The position numbers were made by a program, and so were the translations under genes. From Trichinella spiralis (taxonomy: Eukaryota > Nematoda > Enoplea > Trichinellida > Trichinellidae): a stretch of 64,000 bases of DNA. Of this stretch, positions 62,144 to 64,000 are shown in pieces (within the stretch, counting starts at the first letter, position 1; every line of letters begins with the position of its first letter). The notes under the pieces are model-generated. The model saw only the letters and a list, made by a program, of their open reading frames with translations. It ran no database searches and had not been told where the DNA came from. The DNA lies in assembly GCA_000181795.3 (NCBI GenBank), contig CM012953.1:6612267-6676266 (forward strand). The letters run 5' to 3'.

Positions 62144-63533
62144 CTATTATTATTATTATTAATATTACATTTAGCAGCTTTTCTCGATTTTTTTGTTGTT
62201 ATTCTTTTCTTTTTGTTCTCTGTTCTCTGTTGTTCGCTTTTCACAACGCGACAGCTTTCTGAAAGCTAATAATTTCTTTTTTTTTTCTTTTGTACTTGCT
62301 TGGAAAAAGTAATGACAAAGAAAGAACGAAAAAGAAAAAAGCAAAAGAAAGCTAACTCACCGAATACCACCAACTGACAACAGGCAAACAAGCATTCGAC
62401 AAATCAACTTCGTTTTGTTGCCTGCGTTGGTTGTGTTGTGGCCGCCAAAGAAAAAAAAAGTACAAATTCTTCTTCACTTTCTCTTACTTCTTCTCTCTTA
62501 CTTGCCGGCGATTGATTCGATGTGATTATTAAAAAAACACTTACCTAATAATCAAGTGTTTCGTTGTATTATTCCAACGTCCAGAAACAAATTCAGGTGA
62601 GAAGACAATTACATGTAAATTCAGTTGTAAATTATTTGATGGCTCTAACGAAACTTCGTTTTGAAAGTGTTGTGGACTTAATTAATTAAATTAATTATGT
62701 TAATTTTTGCATGTTTTCTTATTAATTACTAATACTGTAAATTTGATTTTCAAGTATTTTTTATGCCCATATTTTCCACCTGTACAACCGTATCTTTACT
62801 GCTTTATGTGACAGTAATAACAGATATGACAACAGCAGATAAAGTGGTTGGTGTGCAACGTTTTAAAATGTACATTCAAAAGATCTCACCAGTCAAAAAA
62901 TAAAATTATCCCATTAATATTCCTTTGAATCAAATTGCCATTTAACACTGTCTATTTGATCACATGTTTTGTTACAGTAATCGCATTACTAACTAGTGAA
63001 TATGCATGCGCACATCCGTGACAGACAAATTGCACTTTATGATTTGAGCGTACAAAAATTTTGATAAATTTCATTTTATTGTTATGCTTTGAAAACCACT
63101 TTTTTATTAAAAAGTTGAATTACTTTTTCAAGCACTGACTGCTCATATGTTACCGTGAAGAAAAATGTAAGACTGTACAATCTAAAGTGTCAAGTTAAAT
63201 TGTCATGAATAGGTGATAGATTGATATATAAACATTTTTAAAAGCAATGCTGAAATCTTTGTAATTTAAAATTTTATTTTAAAAGATTATAAATTAATAT
63301 TTATAATTTTTATCAAAGTAATTTTTAATTAACTAATTCTTATCAAAATAATAAAGATATATAGTTAGACAGAAAAATTTTTTAATAACATAAATTTATA
63401 ATTTTACGTATAAAAATTATACTATAGTATCTATTTTTACATTATTTTTTTATTTATAAAAGATTTTTACTTATTTGTAAAAGAAGATCAGGTTCGCGAA
63501 TTAACAATTTTTCCTACTGACTGTTTTTTACAG
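62144..63533. other. RhoGAP 3' UTR and AT-rich spacer
   Basis: T/TTC-rich and A/AAG-rich patches lie at 62180-62500; no supported gene follows until 63.5 kb. Confidence 0.5.
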
Positions 63534-63581
63534 TTAACGTGTATGGTTAGTTATCAGCGGACATTGTTGCTTGCGCCCTTG
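63534..63581 (+). other. Candidate small 5' exon
   Basis: Bounded by TGTTTTTTACAG and a consensus donor TTG|GTAAGT. It contains ATG and MVSYQRTLLLAPL, but joining to the next acceptors (63706, 63765) meets stops quickly, so a noncoding leader exon of the gene starting at 63817 is more likely. Confidence 0.35.
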
Positions 63582-63816
63582 GTAAGTGGTTCTGTTTCTT
63601 CGTTATGGCTCTGAATGCTGTTATTTTTTAATATTTTGTTATATTTTAAAAATAATTTTATGTTTTATACTTTGATTCCTTATTTATTGTCTCTTTCCTC
63701 TTACAGGTTGATTAATAATATGCGCTCCTTTCACTAATATATCTTTTATGAATTCCTTTTTTTAGACTGAAAATCCTTAGAAATTACATACTTTGTGTCT
63801 TAATTGTGTAATTTCA

Positions 63817-64000
63817 ATGTCAGAAATGAAAATTATAAAAATGAACAATTTCCATTCGAGAGATACTGTTGGTCTTCGAGGAAATTTCAGAAATGTGAAA
63901 AATGAAAGAAATGGCATAACAAGAAAGAATGAAATCGGTATTATTAATAAAAGTTTGAAACATTGTGATGAGCAATGTGGTAGGGAACCTTTTGGAATAT
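63817..64000 (+). CDS. Unidentified gene, N-terminal part (runs off the window)
   Basis: A frame opens at ATG 63817 and stays open to the last base: MSEMKIIKMNNFHSRDTVGL, then basic and Asn-rich residues, CDEQCGREPFGI. It follows an acceptor TTCCTTTTTTTAG ending at about 63765. Sixty-one codons are visible. The composition (Lys, Arg, Asn) suggests an unstructured N-terminus. RDTVGLRGN loosely recalls an RxxL destruction box, but that is too short to rely on. Function unknown. Confidence 0.5.
   Translation, partial: MSEMKIIKMNNFHSRDTVGLRGNFRNVKNERNGITRKNEIGIINKSLKHCDEQCGREPFGI

Noticed and set aside
1-64000. CRISPR arrays, phage, insertion sequences, bacterial operons
   Set aside because: No direct-repeat/spacer pattern, no transposase-like frame I can recognise, and a spliced animal gene set throughout.

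Overview
This is a eukaryotic, animal window. Genes are split by GT-AG introns, UTR-like stretches are long, and about two thirds or more of the DNA is AT-rich noncoding sequence. The best guess is a nematode, probably of the enoplean side (Trichinella/Trichuris/mermithid-like). Reasons: a nematode-type PDF neuropeptide, a tight two-gene cluster whose downstream gene has an acceptor-like site just before its ATG, and many short introns next to a few multi-kilobase ones. The species cannot be named from the sequence alone.

Layout. Plus strand, 1-5317: the 3' two thirds of a LIS1/PAFAH1B1 homologue (dynein regulator), mitochondrial ribosomal protein S17, and POP1 of RNase P/MRP. The last two are only about 0.16 kb apart. 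From 5.3 to 19.2 kb is AT-rich sequence with one well-supported gene: a small two-exon, minus-strand gene for a pigment-dispersing-factor (PDF) neuropeptide precursor (10.56-10.88 kb). From 19.2 to 34.7 kb a row of minus-strand genes follows: a secreted two-domain Dickkopf-like protein (four exons), an ARL5 small GTPase (five exons, 179 aa), Mediator subunit MED7 (two exons), a secreted trypsin-fold protein that has lost all three catalytic residues (four exons), and cyclin K (six exons) with a long proline-rich tail. From 41.0 to 62.1 kb a large plus-strand gene encodes an ARHGAP21/23-type PH-RhoGAP protein in at least 13 exons. At the right edge (63.8 kb to the end) a further plus-strand coding exon begins; I do not recognise it.

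Exon boundaries were worked out by hand from GT/AG sites, reading-phase continuity and family alignment from memory. Every spliced model given as well supported closes in frame. The two most noteworthy items are the Dickkopf-like gene, because Wnt antagonists of this family are generally described as missing from C. elegans and Drosophila, and the PDF gene, a short-exon peptide gene that simple ORF scanning misses. Next are the catalytically dead trypsin homologue, possible extra exons of the RhoGAP gene, the S17-POP1 cluster, and a tRNA-like relic.
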